DNA of 64,000 nt. It comes from Saxibacter everestensis (GTDB taxonomy: Bacteria > Actinomycetota > Actinomycetes > Actinomycetales > Brevibacteriaceae). A program made the translations under genes and the position numbers. The notes beneath the pieces were generated by a model. It had not been told where the DNA came from. It saw only the letters and a program-made list of their open reading frames with translations, and made no database searches. This document shows, in pieces, positions 15,321 through 26,815 of this stretch; position 1 is the first letter of the stretch, and each line of letters begins with the position of its first letter. The DNA is taken from NCBI RefSeq assembly GCF_025787225.1, contig NZ_CP090958.1, forward strand, positions 2,466,550 to 2,530,549. The letters run 5' to 3'.

Positions 15321-18300
15321 CTAGTCGCGGATCTTTGCGAAGAACGGCCCGGCGAGCAGTTCCAACGCGCGCCGGGCCGCGTCGGCACCACTGAACGTCC
15401 GATAAGAGCTGCGATAGGACTCCACCCGAGCCGCACCATAGCTCCTGGCCGCAGCCGCGAAGTTGTCCGGAAGACTAAGTGCCGGGTAGTCCTGCCGGGC
15501 GGCCATCCGCTCGGAAAGTGCCAACAGCTCAAGACCGATGACAACGCTGTTGGCTTCCTGCACGCTGTCCCGGCCGCCGAGCTGGTTCCGGGCATACTGC
15601 TGCCCCTGCTCCGAGAGCAGCCAGACCGCGTTGGAAAGCACCAACATCCCTACCAGCGGCTTATCGACGTGCTTCGAACGCAACCGGGCCATGGACAGTG
15701 CGGTTATTCGCGTGCGCCTGGCCAGCCCGGCGAGTTCGACGATGTCTCCGTGGCCGTGCCTGACGTGGGCGCACACCATGGCGGCGGAGTGATAAATCCA
15801 CCACTGGCTCTTTCGCCGGGCCCGGTTGGGCAGGTCGGTGAGGACGGCACGGTATGCCGCGAGGCCGGTCGCGACGTCCCCCTCGGCCAGGCTCGCCTCG
15901 GCCAGTACACAGCGGCTGACCAGCAGGATGCCGCTCTCGGCGTCTTCGTCGACCTCCTCGAAGGTATCGAGGACGGCGGCGCGGCCTTCGGCGACGCGTC
16001 CGGTTGAGATCAGGTTGGCCGCCAGGATCCAGCGGAGATGCCGGATATCGTCGTCGGCCTGCACCAGCGCCAGGCCTGATACCGCCCGGTCGGCCCAGGC
16101 GATGGCGTCACGCGCGCGCCCGCTTTGCGAATTCAACTCCGCGAGCAGATGAGCCGAGGTGGCCTGGCTCCAGGTGTCGTCACGCCGTTCCGCGAGCCTT
16201 CGTGCCTCGGCCGCGAACCGCCTGGCCGTGTCCACCTCCCCGGCGTTCTCGGCTTCGCGGGCGCTCAGCAGGTTTCCCAGGCCACGCACTCCCTCGTCGG
16301 CGTCGGCGCGTGCCGCGGCCAGGGAGGCGGACATCCGTTCGGCATCTCCCAGGGACACCGCCAACCGAGCCATCCCAAGAGTGCCCGGTTCGATGGACAG
16401 CCCGCTGGCCAGCAGGCCGCGCAGCCGGATCATCGCCCGGACGCTTGTCCGCAGGCTGATCTGGAAGCCGGTCGCGGCGATCGCCGTCAGACTAAACACT
16501 GCCGGGGTGATACTTCGGTCCCGGGGCAGGTAACCGCGAGAGACATCGAGAATCGCCGCACAGAAACCAGCTACCTCGCTGTGCGCACCTCGCAGCGACC
16601 AGAAGAACCCGAGCACGGCGAATATGGTCAGGGTCGCCTCGGCGTCCTCCCGCCGCATGGCGATTCGCAAGTTTGCCAGCAGGTTTTCCTGGTCCAGTGA
16701 AACGGCCGCAATGGTCTGCAGCTGGTACGTGCCGCTGAGCCGGGACAACTCCGCCAGACAGAACTCCTCGGCCCAACGCAGACTTGCACTCTCGACCGCC
16801 CGGTCCTCGCCATGCTCGACCAGCGACATATCGCCAAACTCCCGAACTGTTTCGAGCATCCGGTAACGCATCGCACCGTCGCGCTCTTCGACGTTGATCA
16901 AAGACTGATTGACCAGACCGACAAGTGCGAGGTCGACGTCGATCCCCTCGTCATCCTGATCGCCCGCGGCAAAGTCAGCGACAGTTCTCGCCGCCTCGGC
17001 GGAGAAGCCATCTGGGAATCCGGATAAGCGTCGCAGCACCTTTTGTTCCGCCGGATCGAGCAGGTTCCAACTCCATTCGATCACCGCGAGAAGAGTCTGA
17101 TGTCGTTCTGGTGCGCTCCTGTCACCCGAGGTCAGCAGCGAGAAGCGACGATCCAGTCGTCGTTCGATCTCTTCCACGGTCATGGTCCGGACTTTCGCCG
17201 CAGCCAGCTCAATCGCCAGTGGCAAGCCATCGAGCCGTTCGCATAGCCTGGCGATCACCGCATCGTTGAAAGACGTTCCCGGCCGCGCGGCGTCCGCGCG
17301 ATCCCGGAACAGCTGCACCGCCGGCGAGTCTGAGGATCGCGCCCCCGTCACCAGGGAATTGAGTTGATAGATGTGCTCGGCGGCGATGCTGAGTGGCGCT
17401 CGTGAAGTGGCCAGGATCGACAGGGATTCGATACTGGCGAGCAGGTCCGCACTCAAGCGGGCGACACCGGACACAACGTGTTCGCAATTGTCCAGGATCA
17501 ACAGCGTCCTGCGCTCGGACAGCCGGTCGACAATCCTGATGCGCAGGTCCGGTCCTGGTCCCGAGGTTGCCAGCCGGCTGGTCGCGCTGGCTTCCCGGAT
17601 CCCGAGCGCTCCCGCTAGCGCGGGCATCACATCGTCGACCGAGCGGATGGCGGCGAGCTCTACCAGGATCGTCGCGGGTTTCCCGCCCGCAACGGCACGC
17701 CGCCCGATTTCCTGTGCCAGCCGGGTCTTGCCGAGGCCACCGGCCCCCAGAATCGTGGTCAGCCGGGACGACATCATCAGTTGTTCGACCGAATCCACGT
17801 CGTCGGCACGGCCCAGCAGGGGATTCGGTTCCGCGCGAAGGCCGACGGACAGGACGCGTGGCCGTGATTCGGCAGCCGAGCCAAGCAGCGAGTCGTCACC
17901 GCGTAGTATCGAGGTATGCACCGCCTGCAGGTCCCGGGAAGGTGACGCACCCAACTCGTCGCGGAGCCGACGGCGCACCTGCTGGAACCGGTCGAGCGCC
18001 TCGCTGTTCCGGCCGGCTCCGAACAGTGACTTCAGCAAGAGTGCTTCGAGACTCTCGTCCAGCCGTACTGAACACAGTGTCTGCAGCAACGTCACCGCTT
18101 CGGCGAACCGTCGCAGCTCGACCAGGCAACGTGCCTTGGCGTGCAGCAGTGACCAACGAAGCTGATCCGTCCGCCGCTGCAATTCATCGGCCAGGTCCGG
18201 ACTCAACTGCGGGTCGATCCCGTCGCCGCGCCACCAGCCCAGCGCTGCTTCGGCCAGGATGAGTGCCTGGCTGTACCTTCCTTCGGCAATCTCCTGCCGC

Positions 18301-18707
18301 GCCTTCCGGTCGGCTTCTGCGGCCTCGAAGAGGTCGATCGACGCGGCTGCCACGTCCAGCTGGTATCCGCTGCTGTGGGTGACCAGGAGGCCGGCCGCGC
18401 AGTTCGCCCTGGTGCGTGAAACCAGGGTGTGCAGCGCCGCTTTGCTGGCAGGAGCGGACTCGGGCCAAATCACCTGCACAAGTTCCGAGGCCGCGACGGT
18501 AGCACCCTGCGCCAATCCGAGTGCCACGATAAGCGACTTCGCCCGGGCACCGTTCACCTCGGCGAGTTCACCGTCCGCGTTCTCAACCAGAACGGGTCCG
18601 AGAACAGCAACTTGCCGGGCGGAATCTGTTCGTAGCACAACTGCAGAGTCTAGTGCCCCGGCGAGCGTCACCGCCGGATTATTTTTCGGACATTCCTTCA
18701 CCGGCAC
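15321..18707 (-). CDS. AfsR/SARP-family regulator with NB-ARC and TPR regions
   Basis: This large regulator has up to 1,128 residues. The order is an N-terminal SARP winged helix (VAVLGPVLVEN onward), a bacterial transcriptional activation domain (about 110-270, including the LRDELGASPSRDLQAVHTSI end), an NB-ARC/STAND ATPase with P-loop GAGGLGKT near 320 and LLILDNCEH as Walker B, then a long helical TPR-like C-terminus. Such proteins activate secondary-metabolite or stress genes. GTG 18707 lacks a good ribosome site, and a start up to 24 codons later is possible. It converges on the Drr exporter, and a shared physiological role is only inferred. Confidence 0.88.
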   Translation of the reverse strand: MPVKECPKNNPAVTLAGALDSAVVLRTDSARQVAVLGPVLVENADGELAEVNGARAKSLIVALGLAQGATVAASELVQVIWPESAPASKAALHTLVSRTRANCAAGLLVTHSSGYQLDVAAASIDLFEAAEADRKARQEIAEGRYSQALILAEAALGWWRGDGIDPQLSPDLADELQRRTDQLRWSLLHAKARCLVELRRFAEAVTLLQTLCSVRLDESLEALLLKSLFGAGRNSEALDRFQQVRRRLRDELGASPSRDLQAVHTSILRGDDSLLGSAAESRPRVLSVGLRAEPNPLLGRADDVDSVEQLMMSSRLTTILGAGGLGKTRLAQEIGRRAVAGGKPATILVELAAIRSVDDVMPALAGALGIREASATSRLATSGPGPDLRIRIVDRLSERRTLLILDNCEHVVSGVARLSADLLASIESLSILATSRAPLSIAAEHIYQLNSLVTGARSSDSPAVQLFRDRADAARPGTSFNDAVIARLCERLDGLPLAIELAAAKVRTMTVEEIERRLDRRFSLLTSGDRSAPERHQTLLAVIEWSWNLLDPAEQKVLRRLSGFPDGFSAEAARTVADFAAGDQDDEGIDVDLALVGLVNQSLINVEERDGAMRYRMLETVREFGDMSLVEHGEDRAVESASLRWAEEFCLAELSRLSGTYQLQTIAAVSLDQENLLANLRIAMRREDAEATLTIFAVLGFFWSLRGAHSEVAGFCAAILDVSRGYLPRDRSITPAVFSLTAIAATGFQISLRTSVRAMIRLRGLLASGLSIEPGTLGMARLAVSLGDAERMSASLAAARADADEGVRGLGNLLSAREAENAGEVDTARRFAAEARRLAERRDDTWSQATSAHLLAELNSQSGRARDAIAWADRAVSGLALVQADDDIRHLRWILAANLISTGRVAEGRAAVLDTFEEVDEDAESGILLVSRCVLAEASLAEGDVATGLAAYRAVLTDLPNRARRKSQWWIYHSAAMVCAHVRHGHGDIVELAGLARRTRITALSMARLRSKHVDKPLVGMLVLSNAVWLLSEQGQQYARNQLGGRDSVQEANSVVIGLELLALSERMAARQDYPALSLPDNFAAAARSYGAARVESYRSSYRTFSGADAARRALELLAGPFFAKIRD

Positions 18708-18832
18708 GAGTGGATTACTTGGACGTCCTACTTTATTCTGGAATCATTCCTGCCGTGACACACGACGTTCGGTGAACTCGCCGCTCAATCCCGTCACGGC
18801 ACGACGACGCAGCTCAAGGGAGAGAATCCGCG

Positions 18833-19999
18833 ATGGCCAGTCATTCGGCAGCCGCACACACATTCGGGCTCAGCAAGGATCAGCAGGAACTAGCGGCCAT
18901 GGCCCGTGACTTCGCCGACCATGAGATCGCTCCGTTCGCCAATGAATGGGATGCCAATCACCACTTCCCGATCGACACACTGCGCAAGTCGGCCGAACTC
19001 GGCATGGGCGGGATATACGTCTCCGAGCAACACGGCGGCTCCGGCCTCACCCGCTCGGACGCGGCACTGATCTTCGAGGCGCTGGCCACCGGCTGCCCCT
19101 CGGTCGCCAGCTACATATCGATCCACAACATGGTGGCGTGGATGATCGACAAGTACGGCGACGACGAGCAGCGGCAGAAATGGCTTGGTGATCTGTGCTC
19201 GATGACTTCGCTCGGTAGCTACTGCCTGACCGAGCCCGGCGCGGGTTCGGATGCCGCGGCGCTCAAAACATCGGCCCGGCGTGACGGCGACGAGTTCGTC
19301 CTCAACGGAGTCAAGCAGTTCATTTCCGGCGCGGGCAGCGCCGGGATCTATCTCGTGATGGCTCGCACCGGCCAGGACGGCCCACGGGGCGTGACCGCCT
19401 TCATCATCGAGGACGGCACCGAGGGACTTACCTTCGGTCCGAACGAACTCAAGATGGGATGGCGTGCGCAGCCCACCAGGCAAGTCATCATGGAGAACGT
19501 GCGAGTTCCGGCCCGGAACATGCTTGGCGATGAAGGTCAGGGCTTCAAGATCGCCATGTCCGGACTCAACGGAGGTCGGCTGAACATCGGCGCATGCTCG
19601 CTTGGCGGCGCGCAATCAGCGCTTGAGAAGGCGGTGACTTACATGGGCGAGCGGATGGCGTTCGGCACCGAGCTCAACGGCTTCCAAGCCCTTCGCTTCA
19701 AGGTCGCGGACATGCAGACCCGGCTGGAGACGGCCCGCTCCCTGCTCTGGCGGGCCGCCGGTGCCGTTGACGCAGCTGACCCGCGCGCTACCGAACTTGC
19801 CGCAATGGCCAAGCTGGCGGCGACCGACGCAGGCTTTTCGGTGGCCAATGACGCCCTGCAACTGCACGGTGGATACGGTTACCTGACGGAGTACGGCATC
19901 GAAAAGATAGTCCGTGACTTGCGCGTGCACCAGATTCTCGAAGGCAGCAACGAGATAATGCGCGTGATCATCTCTCGAAAGACAACAGGAGTGGGCTGA
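18833..19999 (+). CDS. Acyl-CoA dehydrogenase (isobutyryl-CoA dehydrogenase-like)
   Basis: This FAD enzyme has 388 residues, the standard length. Signature 1 is CLTEPGAGSDAAALKTSA, and signature 2 is around QLHGGYGYLTEYGIEKIVRD followed by HQILEGSNEIMR with the catalytic Glu. The fold-level resemblance is to short/branched-chain enzymes of the ACAD8 kind. The two genes that follow, with overlapping starts, are a 3-hydroxyisobutyryl-CoA hydrolase-like protein and an enoyl-CoA hydratase. That fits oxidation of isobutyryl-CoA to methacrylyl-CoA in valine breakdown. AAGGGAGAG precedes ATG 18833. Confidence 0.93.
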   Translation: MASHSAAAHTFGLSKDQQELAAMARDFADHEIAPFANEWDANHHFPIDTLRKSAELGMGGIYVSEQHGGSGLTRSDAALIFEALATGCPSVASYISIHNMVAWMIDKYGDDEQRQKWLGDLCSMTSLGSYCLTEPGAGSDAAALKTSARRDGDEFVLNGVKQFISGAGSAGIYLVMARTGQDGPRGVTAFIIEDGTEGLTFGPNELKMGWRAQPTRQVIMENVRVPARNMLGDEGQGFKIAMSGLNGGRLNIGACSLGGAQSALEKAVTYMGERMAFGTELNGFQALRFKVADMQTRLETARSLLWRAAGAVDAADPRATELAAMAKLAATDAGFSVANDALQLHGGYGYLTEYGIEKIVRDLRVHQILEGSNEIMRVIISRKTTGVG

Positions 20000-21057
20000 T
20001 GACGACTGACACTGCTACTGCCGCTGGAGCCGAGCTCCAGCTGACGGCAGACAACGGCCTCGCACGAATCACCTTGAACCGGCCGCGAGCTATCAACGCT
20101 CTTAACCAGCCGATGATCGCCGGCATCGTCGATTCGCTTGAGGCCTGGCGCAACGATGACTCGGTTGCCGCGGTGCTTATCGACGGCGCAGGCGAACGCG
20201 GTCTGTGTGCCGGAGGCGACATCAGGGTGATCTACGAAGACGTTAAATCCGGCGGCAACGAATCCCGCTGGTTCTGGCGCGACGAGTACGCCATGAATGT
20301 CGCGATTTCCGAGTACCCGAAGCCCTACATTGCCCTGATGGACGGCCTGGTGATGGGTGGCGGTGTCGGCGTCTCTGCCCACGGCAGCATCCGGATAGTG
20401 ACGGAGCGCTCGAAAGTAGGAATGCCGGAAACGGGTATCGGCTTCGCACCCGATGTCGGCGGCACATATCTGTTGTCGAGGGCCCCGGGCCAGCTCGGCA
20501 CGCACCTGGCACTGTCCGGACTCACCGCCGGTCCTGCCGACGCAATCGCCTGCGGACTCGCGGACACGTTTGTCTCCTCCGAAAGGCTGGCTGACCTGAG
20601 GGCGGCCCTCGCCGCGAATCCGGGCCAAGCCGCCGCCATCGTGGCGGACTTCGCCAGTGAACCGGGTCCGACACCATTCCTGGACGCCCAGGAATGGATC
20701 GACGAGTGTTACGGCTCAGACAGCGTTGAGCAGATCGTGGAACGCCTAGGCTCTCATCCCGATGCCGAAGCCCGGAATACGGCGGAGATATTGCTGACCA
20801 AAGCACCAACATCGCTGAAGGTGACACTTGCGTCACTGCGAGCTGCGCGTTCGATGACGTTGCGTGAGGTGATCGAGCAGGAGTACCGGGTTTCGGTGGC
20901 CCTGACGGAACGGCCTGATCTGGTCGAAGGCGTCCGGGCGCAGATTATCGACAAAGACCGCAATCCGCAGTGGAGTCCGGCGTTTTTGCCCGAGGTGACG
21001 TCTGCCGACGTCGATGCGATTCTGAATACCGATACGGCTGAGGGAGTTTTCGGATGA
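19999..21057 (+). CDS. 3-hydroxyisobutyryl-CoA hydrolase / enoyl-CoA hydratase-isomerase family protein
   Basis: The protein has 352 residues, longer than a plain enoyl-CoA hydratase (about 260) and matching the ECH_2 / HIBYL-CoA hydrolase subgroup. Oxyanion-hole regions are visible in [19 protein letters not shown] and [20 protein letters not shown], followed by [20 protein letters not shown], which is characteristic of the hydrolase group. The start overlaps the preceding stop (TGATG). The expected reaction releases free 3-hydroxyisobutyrate from its CoA ester in valine catabolism. Exact substrate specificity cannot be read from sequence alone. Confidence 0.9.
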   Translation: MTTDTATAAGAELQLTADNGLARITLNRPRAINALNQPMIAGIVDSLEAWRNDDSVAAVLIDGAGERGLCAGGDIRVIYEDVKSGGNESRWFWRDEYAMNVAISEYPKPYIALMDGLVMGGGVGVSAHGSIRIVTERSKVGMPETGIGFAPDVGGTYLLSRAPGQLGTHLALSGLTAGPADAIACGLADTFVSSERLADLRAALAANPGQAAAIVADFASEPGPTPFLDAQEWIDECYGSDSVEQIVERLGSHPDAEARNTAEILLTKAPTSLKVTLASLRAARSMTLREVIEQEYRVSVALTERPDLVEGVRAQIIDKDRNPQWSPAFLPEVTSADVDAILNTDTAEGVFG

Positions 21058-21827
21058 CCGAGACACTTATCGTCGAGCGTGACGCGGCAGGCTTCGCCGT
21101 GGTCACCATCAACCGACCGAAGGCACTTAACGCGCTCAATCTGCAGGTGCTGGAGGAACTCGCCGCGACCCTTTCCGAGCTGGATTCGGACAGGTCGGTG
21201 TCGGCCACCGTGCTGACCGGATCCGAGAAAGCCTTCGCGGCCGGTGCCGACATCAAGGAGATGAAAGACCTCAGCTACTCGGAAGCCTACGCCCGCGACT
21301 GGTTTGCCGGCTGGGATGCAGTGGGTCGTACCCGCAAGCCGATTATCGCGGCCGTCGCAGGGTACGCCCTCGGCGGTGGCTGCGAGCTGGCGATGATGTG
21401 CGACATCCTGCTGGCAGCCGACACGGCAAAATTCGGCCAGCCGGAAATCAAGCTCGGAGTCCTGCCGGGCATGGGCGGATCCCAGCGTCTGACCAAGGCG
21501 GTGGGAAAGGCAAAGGCGATGGAGCTGTGCCTGACCGGGCGGATGATGGACGCGGAAGAAGCCGAACGCGCCGGACTGGTTTCCCGGATCGTGCCGGCGG
21601 ATGATCTGCTCGATGATGCGAAGAAGACGGCGACGCTGATCGCCTCGATGTCGATTCCCGCAACCATGATGGTCAAGGAAAGCGTCAATCGTGCCTTCGA
21701 GACATCGCTAGCCGAGGGCATCCTGTTCGAGCGCCGGGTATTCCACGCAGCCTTCGCGACGAATGACCAGAAAGAGGGCATGGCCGCGTTCTCCGAAAAG
21801 CGAGAGGCAAATTTCAGCAACGACTAG
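21054..21827 (+). CDS. Enoyl-CoA hydratase
   Basis: This crotonase has 257 residues and typical features: [13 protein letters not shown] near the N-terminus, [13 protein letters not shown] and [20 protein letters not shown] forming the oxyanion hole, and [20 protein letters not shown] with the catalytic Glu region. The start overlaps the preceding stop (ATGA). In this operon it would hydrate methacrylyl-CoA between the dehydrogenase and the hydrolase steps, but it may also serve fatty-acid beta-oxidation. Confidence 0.93.
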   Translation: MTETLIVERDAAGFAVVTINRPKALNALNLQVLEELAATLSELDSDRSVSATVLTGSEKAFAAGADIKEMKDLSYSEAYARDWFAGWDAVGRTRKPIIAAVAGYALGGGCELAMMCDILLAADTAKFGQPEIKLGVLPGMGGSQRLTKAVGKAKAMELCLTGRMMDAEEAERAGLVSRIVPADDLLDDAKKTATLIASMSIPATMMVKESVNRAFETSLAEGILFERRVFHAAFATNDQKEGMAAFSEKREANFSND

Positions 21828-21848
21828 CCGGGTATCCAGCCACCCAGC

Positions 21849-21891
21849 AAAAACGGCCGGTCAGCACACTGTGTGCTGACCGGCCGTTTTT
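21849..21891. terminator. Bidirectional intrinsic terminator
   Basis: This is a 21-bp perfect stem around a single central T (21870). It begins with AAAAA and ends with TTTTT, so it works on both strands. It ends the acyl-CoA operon on the plus strand and the nrd operon on the minus strand. Confidence 0.93.
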
Positions 21892-21913
21892 GCTGTGCAG
21901 ATAAAGGACGACG

Positions 21914-22933
<1,020 letters not shown>

Positions 22934-25093
22934 TTAGAGCATGCAGGAGACGCAGCCCTCAACTTCGGTGCCATCGAGTGCGAGCTGACGCAGTCGGATG
23001 TAGTAAACGGTCTTGATGCCCTTCTTCCAGGCATAGATCTGCGCCTTGTTGATATCGCGCGTGGTTGCGGTATCCATGAAGAACAGCGTCAGCGATAGAC
23101 CCTGATCGACGTGCTGCGTGGCTTCGGCGTATGTGTCGATGATCTTCTCGTAGCCGACCTCGTATGCATCCTGGTAATAGTCCAGGTTGTCGTTGGTCAG
23201 GAAGGGCGCTGGGTAGTAGACCCGGCCGATCTTGCCTTCCTTGCGGATCTCGATCTTCGATGCCACCGGGTGGATCGAAGACGTCGAGTTGTTGATGTAC
23301 GAGATGGAGCCGGTCGGCGGGACAGCCTGCAGGTTCTGGTTGTAGATGCCGTGCTTCATGATTGAAGCCTTGAGCTCGAGCCAGTCTTCCTGGGTCGGGA
23401 TCGGGATACCGGCGGAGGCGAACAGGTTCGTGACCCGCTCGGTCTTGGGTTCCCACACCCGCTCGGTGTACTTCTCGAAGTACTCCCCCGACGCGTACTT
23501 CGAGTCCGGGAACCCTTCGAAGTACTCGCCGCGCTCGATGGCGATCCGGTTCGATGCACGCAGGGCATGGAACACGATGGAGTAGAAGTAGATGTTCGTG
23601 AAGTCCAGGCCCTCTTCGGAACCGTAGTGGATCCGTTCCCGGGCCAGGTAGCCGTGCAGGTTCATCTGACCGAGACCGATGGCGTGCGAGACGTCATTGC
23701 CCTTTTCGATCGACGGGACCGAACCGATGTGGCTCATGTCCGACACCGCGCTGAGACCCCGAATCGCCGTTTCAACTGTCTTGCCGAAATCCGGCGAGTC
23801 CATGGTCAGCGCTATGTTCAGCGAACCCAGGTTGCATGAGATGTCCTTGCCGATCACGTCGTACGAGAGGTCGTCCTTGTACGTCGTCGGCGTCGACACC
23901 TGCAGGATTTCCGAGCACAGGTTGCTCATCGTGATCTTGCCCTTGATCGGGTTCGCCCGGTTCACGGTGTCTTCGTACATGATGTACGGGTAACCGGATT
24001 CGAACTGGATCTCGGCCAGCGTCTGGAAGAACTCACGGGCCTTGATCTTGGTCTTCTTGATCCGGGAATCGTCGACCATCTCGTAGTACTTCTCGGTGAC
24101 CGACACATCGGTGAACGGCATACCGTACACCCGCTCGACATCGTACGGCGAGAAGAGGTACATGTCCTCATCCTTCTTCGCCAGCTCGAATGTGATGTCC
24201 GGGATCACGACGCCGAGGGACAACGTCTTGATTCTGATCTTCTCGTCCGCGTTCTCGCGCTTGGTATCCAGGAACCGGTAAATGTCAGGGTGGTGAGCAT
24301 GCAGGTAGACCGCGCCGGCTCCCTGGCGGGCACCGAGCTGGTTGGCATAGGAGAAGGAGTCCTCGAGCAGCTTCATTACCGGAATGACGCCCGACGACTG
24401 GTTCTCGATCTGCTTGATCGGCGCGCCGACTTCGCGGATGTTGGTCAGGCTGAACGCTACCCCGCCGCCGCGCTTCGATAGCTGCAGGGCGGAGTTGATC
24501 GACCGGCCGATGGATTCCATGTTGTCTTCGATACGCAGCAGGAAGCAGGAGACCAGTTCGCCGCGCTGCTTCTTGCCCGTATTGAGAAAGGTCGGCGTCG
24601 CAGGCTGGAACCGTCCGCCGATGATCTCTTCCACCAGGTTCCTGGCCAGCGTCTCATCACCCTGGGCCAGGCCGAGGGCAACCATCGTGACCCGGTCCTC
24701 ATAGCGCTCCAGGTAGCGCTTGCCGTCGAAGGTACGCAGCGTGTAAGAGGTGTAGAACTTGAACGCACCCAGGAAGGTCTGGAACCGGAACTTCTTGGAA
24801 TAGGCGAAATCGTTGAGCTCCCGGATGAAGTTCCGGGAGTACTTGTCGAGGATGTCGCGCTCGTAGTAGTCGTTCTTGATCAGGTAGTCGAGCCGCTCGT
24901 CGAAGTCGTGGAAGAACACGGTGTTCTGGTTGACGTGCTGCAGGAAGTACTGATGCGCAGCTTCGCGATCCATGTCGAACTGAATTTTGCCGTTCTCATC
25001 GTAAAGATTGAGCATGGCATTGAGCGAGTGGTAGTCAAGCTCACTCGTGTCCGTACCGGGAGCTATTTCGCGCTCTGCGACTGTTGTGTCCAA
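22934..25093 (-). CDS. nrdE: Ribonucleotide reductase class Ib, large (catalytic) subunit
   Basis: The subunit has about 719 residues. Conserved segments include [20 protein letters not shown] at the start, [18 protein letters not shown], the active-site Cys in [17 protein letters not shown], and the C-terminal redox pair CVSCML. I choose TTG 25093, inside the end of nrdI, because it gives the usual family N-terminus (MDTTVAERE). The next ATG would remove conserved sequence, and the much longer upstream extension is not family-like. It reduces ribonucleoside diphosphates to deoxy forms, with electrons from NrdH. Confidence 0.96.
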   Translation of the reverse strand: MDTTVAEREIAPGTDTSELDYHSLNAMLNLYDENGKIQFDMDREAAHQYFLQHVNQNTVFFHDFDERLDYLIKNDYYERDILDKYSRNFIRELNDFAYSKKFRFQTFLGAFKFYTSYTLRTFDGKRYLERYEDRVTMVALGLAQGDETLARNLVEEIIGGRFQPATPTFLNTGKKQRGELVSCFLLRIEDNMESIGRSINSALQLSKRGGGVAFSLTNIREVGAPIKQIENQSSGVIPVMKLLEDSFSYANQLGARQGAGAVYLHAHHPDIYRFLDTKRENADEKIRIKTLSLGVVIPDITFELAKKDEDMYLFSPYDVERVYGMPFTDVSVTEKYYEMVDDSRIKKTKIKAREFFQTLAEIQFESGYPYIMYEDTVNRANPIKGKITMSNLCSEILQVSTPTTYKDDLSYDVIGKDISCNLGSLNIALTMDSPDFGKTVETAIRGLSAVSDMSHIGSVPSIEKGNDVSHAIGLGQMNLHGYLARERIHYGSEEGLDFTNIYFYSIVFHALRASNRIAIERGEYFEGFPDSKYASGEYFEKYTERVWEPKTERVTNLFASAGIPIPTQEDWLELKASIMKHGIYNQNLQAVPPTGSISYINNSTSSIHPVASKIEIRKEGKIGRVYYPAPFLTNDNLDYYQDAYEVGYEKIIDTYAEATQHVDQGLSLTLFFMDTATTRDINKAQIYAWKKGIKTVYYIRLRQLALDGTEVEGCVSCML

Positions 25094-25473
25094 AACTGAT
25101 CCAATCCTTGATCGACGATACGGAGATCTTCGTCTGTCCCCATGAGTTCGAAACGATAGAGGCGAGGCACCCGGCACTTTGCTGCAATGATGTCGGCCGC
25201 CTTGCAATATTCGGCCCCGAAGTTGGTGTTGCCTGAGCCGATGACTCCCCTGATCAGGGAACGGTTACGCTCCTGGTTGAGGAACTTTATGACCTGCTTA
25301 GGAACTGAACCACCCTGGACACCGCCGTACGTTGGTGTGACAAGCACGAACGGATCCCCGGCGTCCAGGGTTTCTTCTTTGGTGAAAAGCGGCAGGCGGC
25401 GAGCATCCCGCCCGAGCTTCGTTACGAAGCGGTGCGTGTTGGCAGAAACACTTGAGAAGTAGATCAGGCTCAT
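25063..25473 (-). CDS. nrdI: NrdI flavodoxin-like protein
   Basis: The protein has 136 residues and the NrdI flavin-binding layout: [15 protein letters not shown] near the N-terminus, [11 protein letters not shown], and [19 protein letters not shown]. It supplies the oxidant that assembles the dimanganese-tyrosyl cofactor of NrdF. It overlaps nrdH by 4 bases at its start and nrdE at its end, so the operon is tightly coupled. Confidence 0.96.
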   Translation of the reverse strand: MSLIYFSSVSANTHRFVTKLGRDARRLPLFTKEETLDAGDPFVLVTPTYGGVQGGSVPKQVIKFLNQERNRSLIRGVIGSGNTNFGAEYCKAADIIAAKCRVPRLYRFELMGTDEDLRIVDQGLDQFWTQQSQSAK

Positions 25474-25715
25474 GCCACGTTCGTAGCTGCCGATCGCGCT
25501 AGAGCATCGATCTTGTCCGGACGGAAACCCGACCAGTGATCGTTATCGGTCACAACAACGGGGGCCTGCATGTACCCCATCGCCTTCACGACGTCCAGGG
25601 CATTGAGATCCTCACTGATGTCAATGCTCTTGTATTCGACGCCCTTGGCATCGAGGGCGCGGTAGGTAGCGTTGCACTGAACGCAGGCCGGCTTTGTGTA
25701 GACCGTAATCATCAT
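25470..25715 (-). CDS. nrdH: Glutaredoxin-like NrdH redoxin
   Basis: This is an 81-residue glutaredoxin-like protein with the CVQC active site ([11 protein letters not shown]) and the C-terminal SGFRPDKI segment typical of NrdH. It donates electrons to NrdE. Two adjacent ATG codons follow AGGAAG; I take the first (25715). It is the first gene of the operon, downstream of two NrdR-like boxes. Confidence 0.95.
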   Translation of the reverse strand: MMITVYTKPACVQCNATYRALDAKGVEYKSIDISEDLNALDVVKAMGYMQAPVVVTDNDHWSGFRPDKIDALARSAATNVA

Positions 25716-25923
25716 CAATCTCTTCCTAGTTCAAATTCAGTGAAGAACTCTGCTCGTCGCGCTGTTGAACTCGTTGCTGCTTCGTATACCAGTCATATCG
25801 CCTGGCACTGACAGTGGCTCACCGACGCGAAAGTCGCGGTCGAAAACACCTGTCGTTGCCCTCAATGCCTGTGATTCCAGGTAGATCCCGTGTAGTCCGC
25901 GTGGAGCCACCAATCCGCTATAA

Positions 25924-25970
25924 CTACTATATCTAGTGATTGGCCCTGCGGCTACCCCTAGATCATGTGT
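25924..25970. promoter_or_regulatory. Pair of NrdR-like boxes upstream of nrdHIEF
   Basis: Box 1 (25924-25939) contains ACTATATCTAGT. Box 2 (25955-25970) reads CCCCTAGATCATGTGT. Their centres are 31 bp apart, three helical turns, as expected for cooperative NrdR binding. A -10-like TATAGT on the minus strand falls inside box 1. NrdR is the usual ATP/dATP-sensing repressor of nrd operons. Its gene is not in this window. Confidence 0.65.
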
Positions 25971-26231
25971 TACATCGATGTGGTTTGGCAAGTACCTGCG
26001 TGTCTATTCTTCGCTCCGCGTGTCGTCCACAAGCTGTGAATAACAGGGCTGTAAGTCGCTGACCTGCAAGGACGCCAGGAGGGGTGCAAGTTGTCACCAG
26101 ATTCATCCACAACCGGGTCAGTTCCCGGCCAATTGCGAGTCGTGCGGAAAGTATCCTTGAGAGCGTCCCCAGAACCGGGCGGCACGTCTTTGCCGAGCCG
26201 ATCCGGACTCCGACCACCACTGAAGGCAGCC
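25971..26231. other. Intergenic region before the small hypothetical gene
   Basis: Together with 25716-25923 this makes a gap of about 515 bases. Apart from the NrdR-like boxes I see no supported gene, RNA or hairpin. A GAAGG ribosome site closes it before ATG 26232. Confidence 0.4.
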
Positions 26232-26621
26232 ATGGCTCCCACGATCTACGACTTCATCCTCAGCGGCGACCACGGCGCGGTAAAAGCCGCCATCGCCGGC
26301 AGCTTCGAGTCGCTCGGTTACCAGGTTTCCCAGGCGCCCAACGGCGCCATGCTTGCCAGCCGCGGCAGCAACAAGAAGACGATTTGGCTCGGCGCGCTGG
26401 CCGGAAAGGACTTCGCCATCACGATGCTGGTCGAATTCTTCCAGAACGACGGCGGCGAGCTCGTCGCCAGGGTGCGACGTGATGCCACCTCCGGCGCACT
26501 GAAAGGGGGTGCCCTCGGCGCCGCCAAGGCCAACAACGCCTTCGCCGATGCGGTCAACACCCTTCAGGACAGGCTGGGCCAGGCAGGAATCATCCAAAGG
26601 GTAGTAACGCCGCAGGGATAA
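26232..26621 (+). CDS. Hypothetical protein (129 aa)
   Basis: I do not recognise a named family. ATG 26232 has GAAGG six bases upstream; reading the frame further up gives low-complexity, non-conserved sequence. The product appears soluble. It has an N-terminal helix-rich part (YDFILSGDHGAVKAAIAGSF), a beta region (KKTIWLGALAGKDFAITMLV) and a small-residue-rich stretch (SGALKGGALGAAKANNAFAD) that could be a lipid- or membrane-associating helix. It stands alone between the nrd operon and the MoxR operon, on the plus strand. Confidence 0.7.
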   Translation: MAPTIYDFILSGDHGAVKAAIAGSFESLGYQVSQAPNGAMLASRGSNKKTIWLGALAGKDFAITMLVEFFQNDGGELVARVRRDATSGALKGGALGAAKANNAFADAVNTLQDRLGQAGIIQRVVTPQG

Positions 26622-26815
26622 CAGCCCTTCGTTCCCCTTTGGCGAGCCACTACAGCACGGTGCGACTGATAGACGGCGTGGCTGATTACACGGCTTGGCA
26701 GATAAGCGGCCAGGCAGCTGAAACGCCTGTGCCGAGACTGCAACAAGTCTGCATCCGCTGTCACCCCGGCGCTGCCTAGCGTGAAAGTCAACGCTTAAGT
26801 CAAAGGGGAACGATT

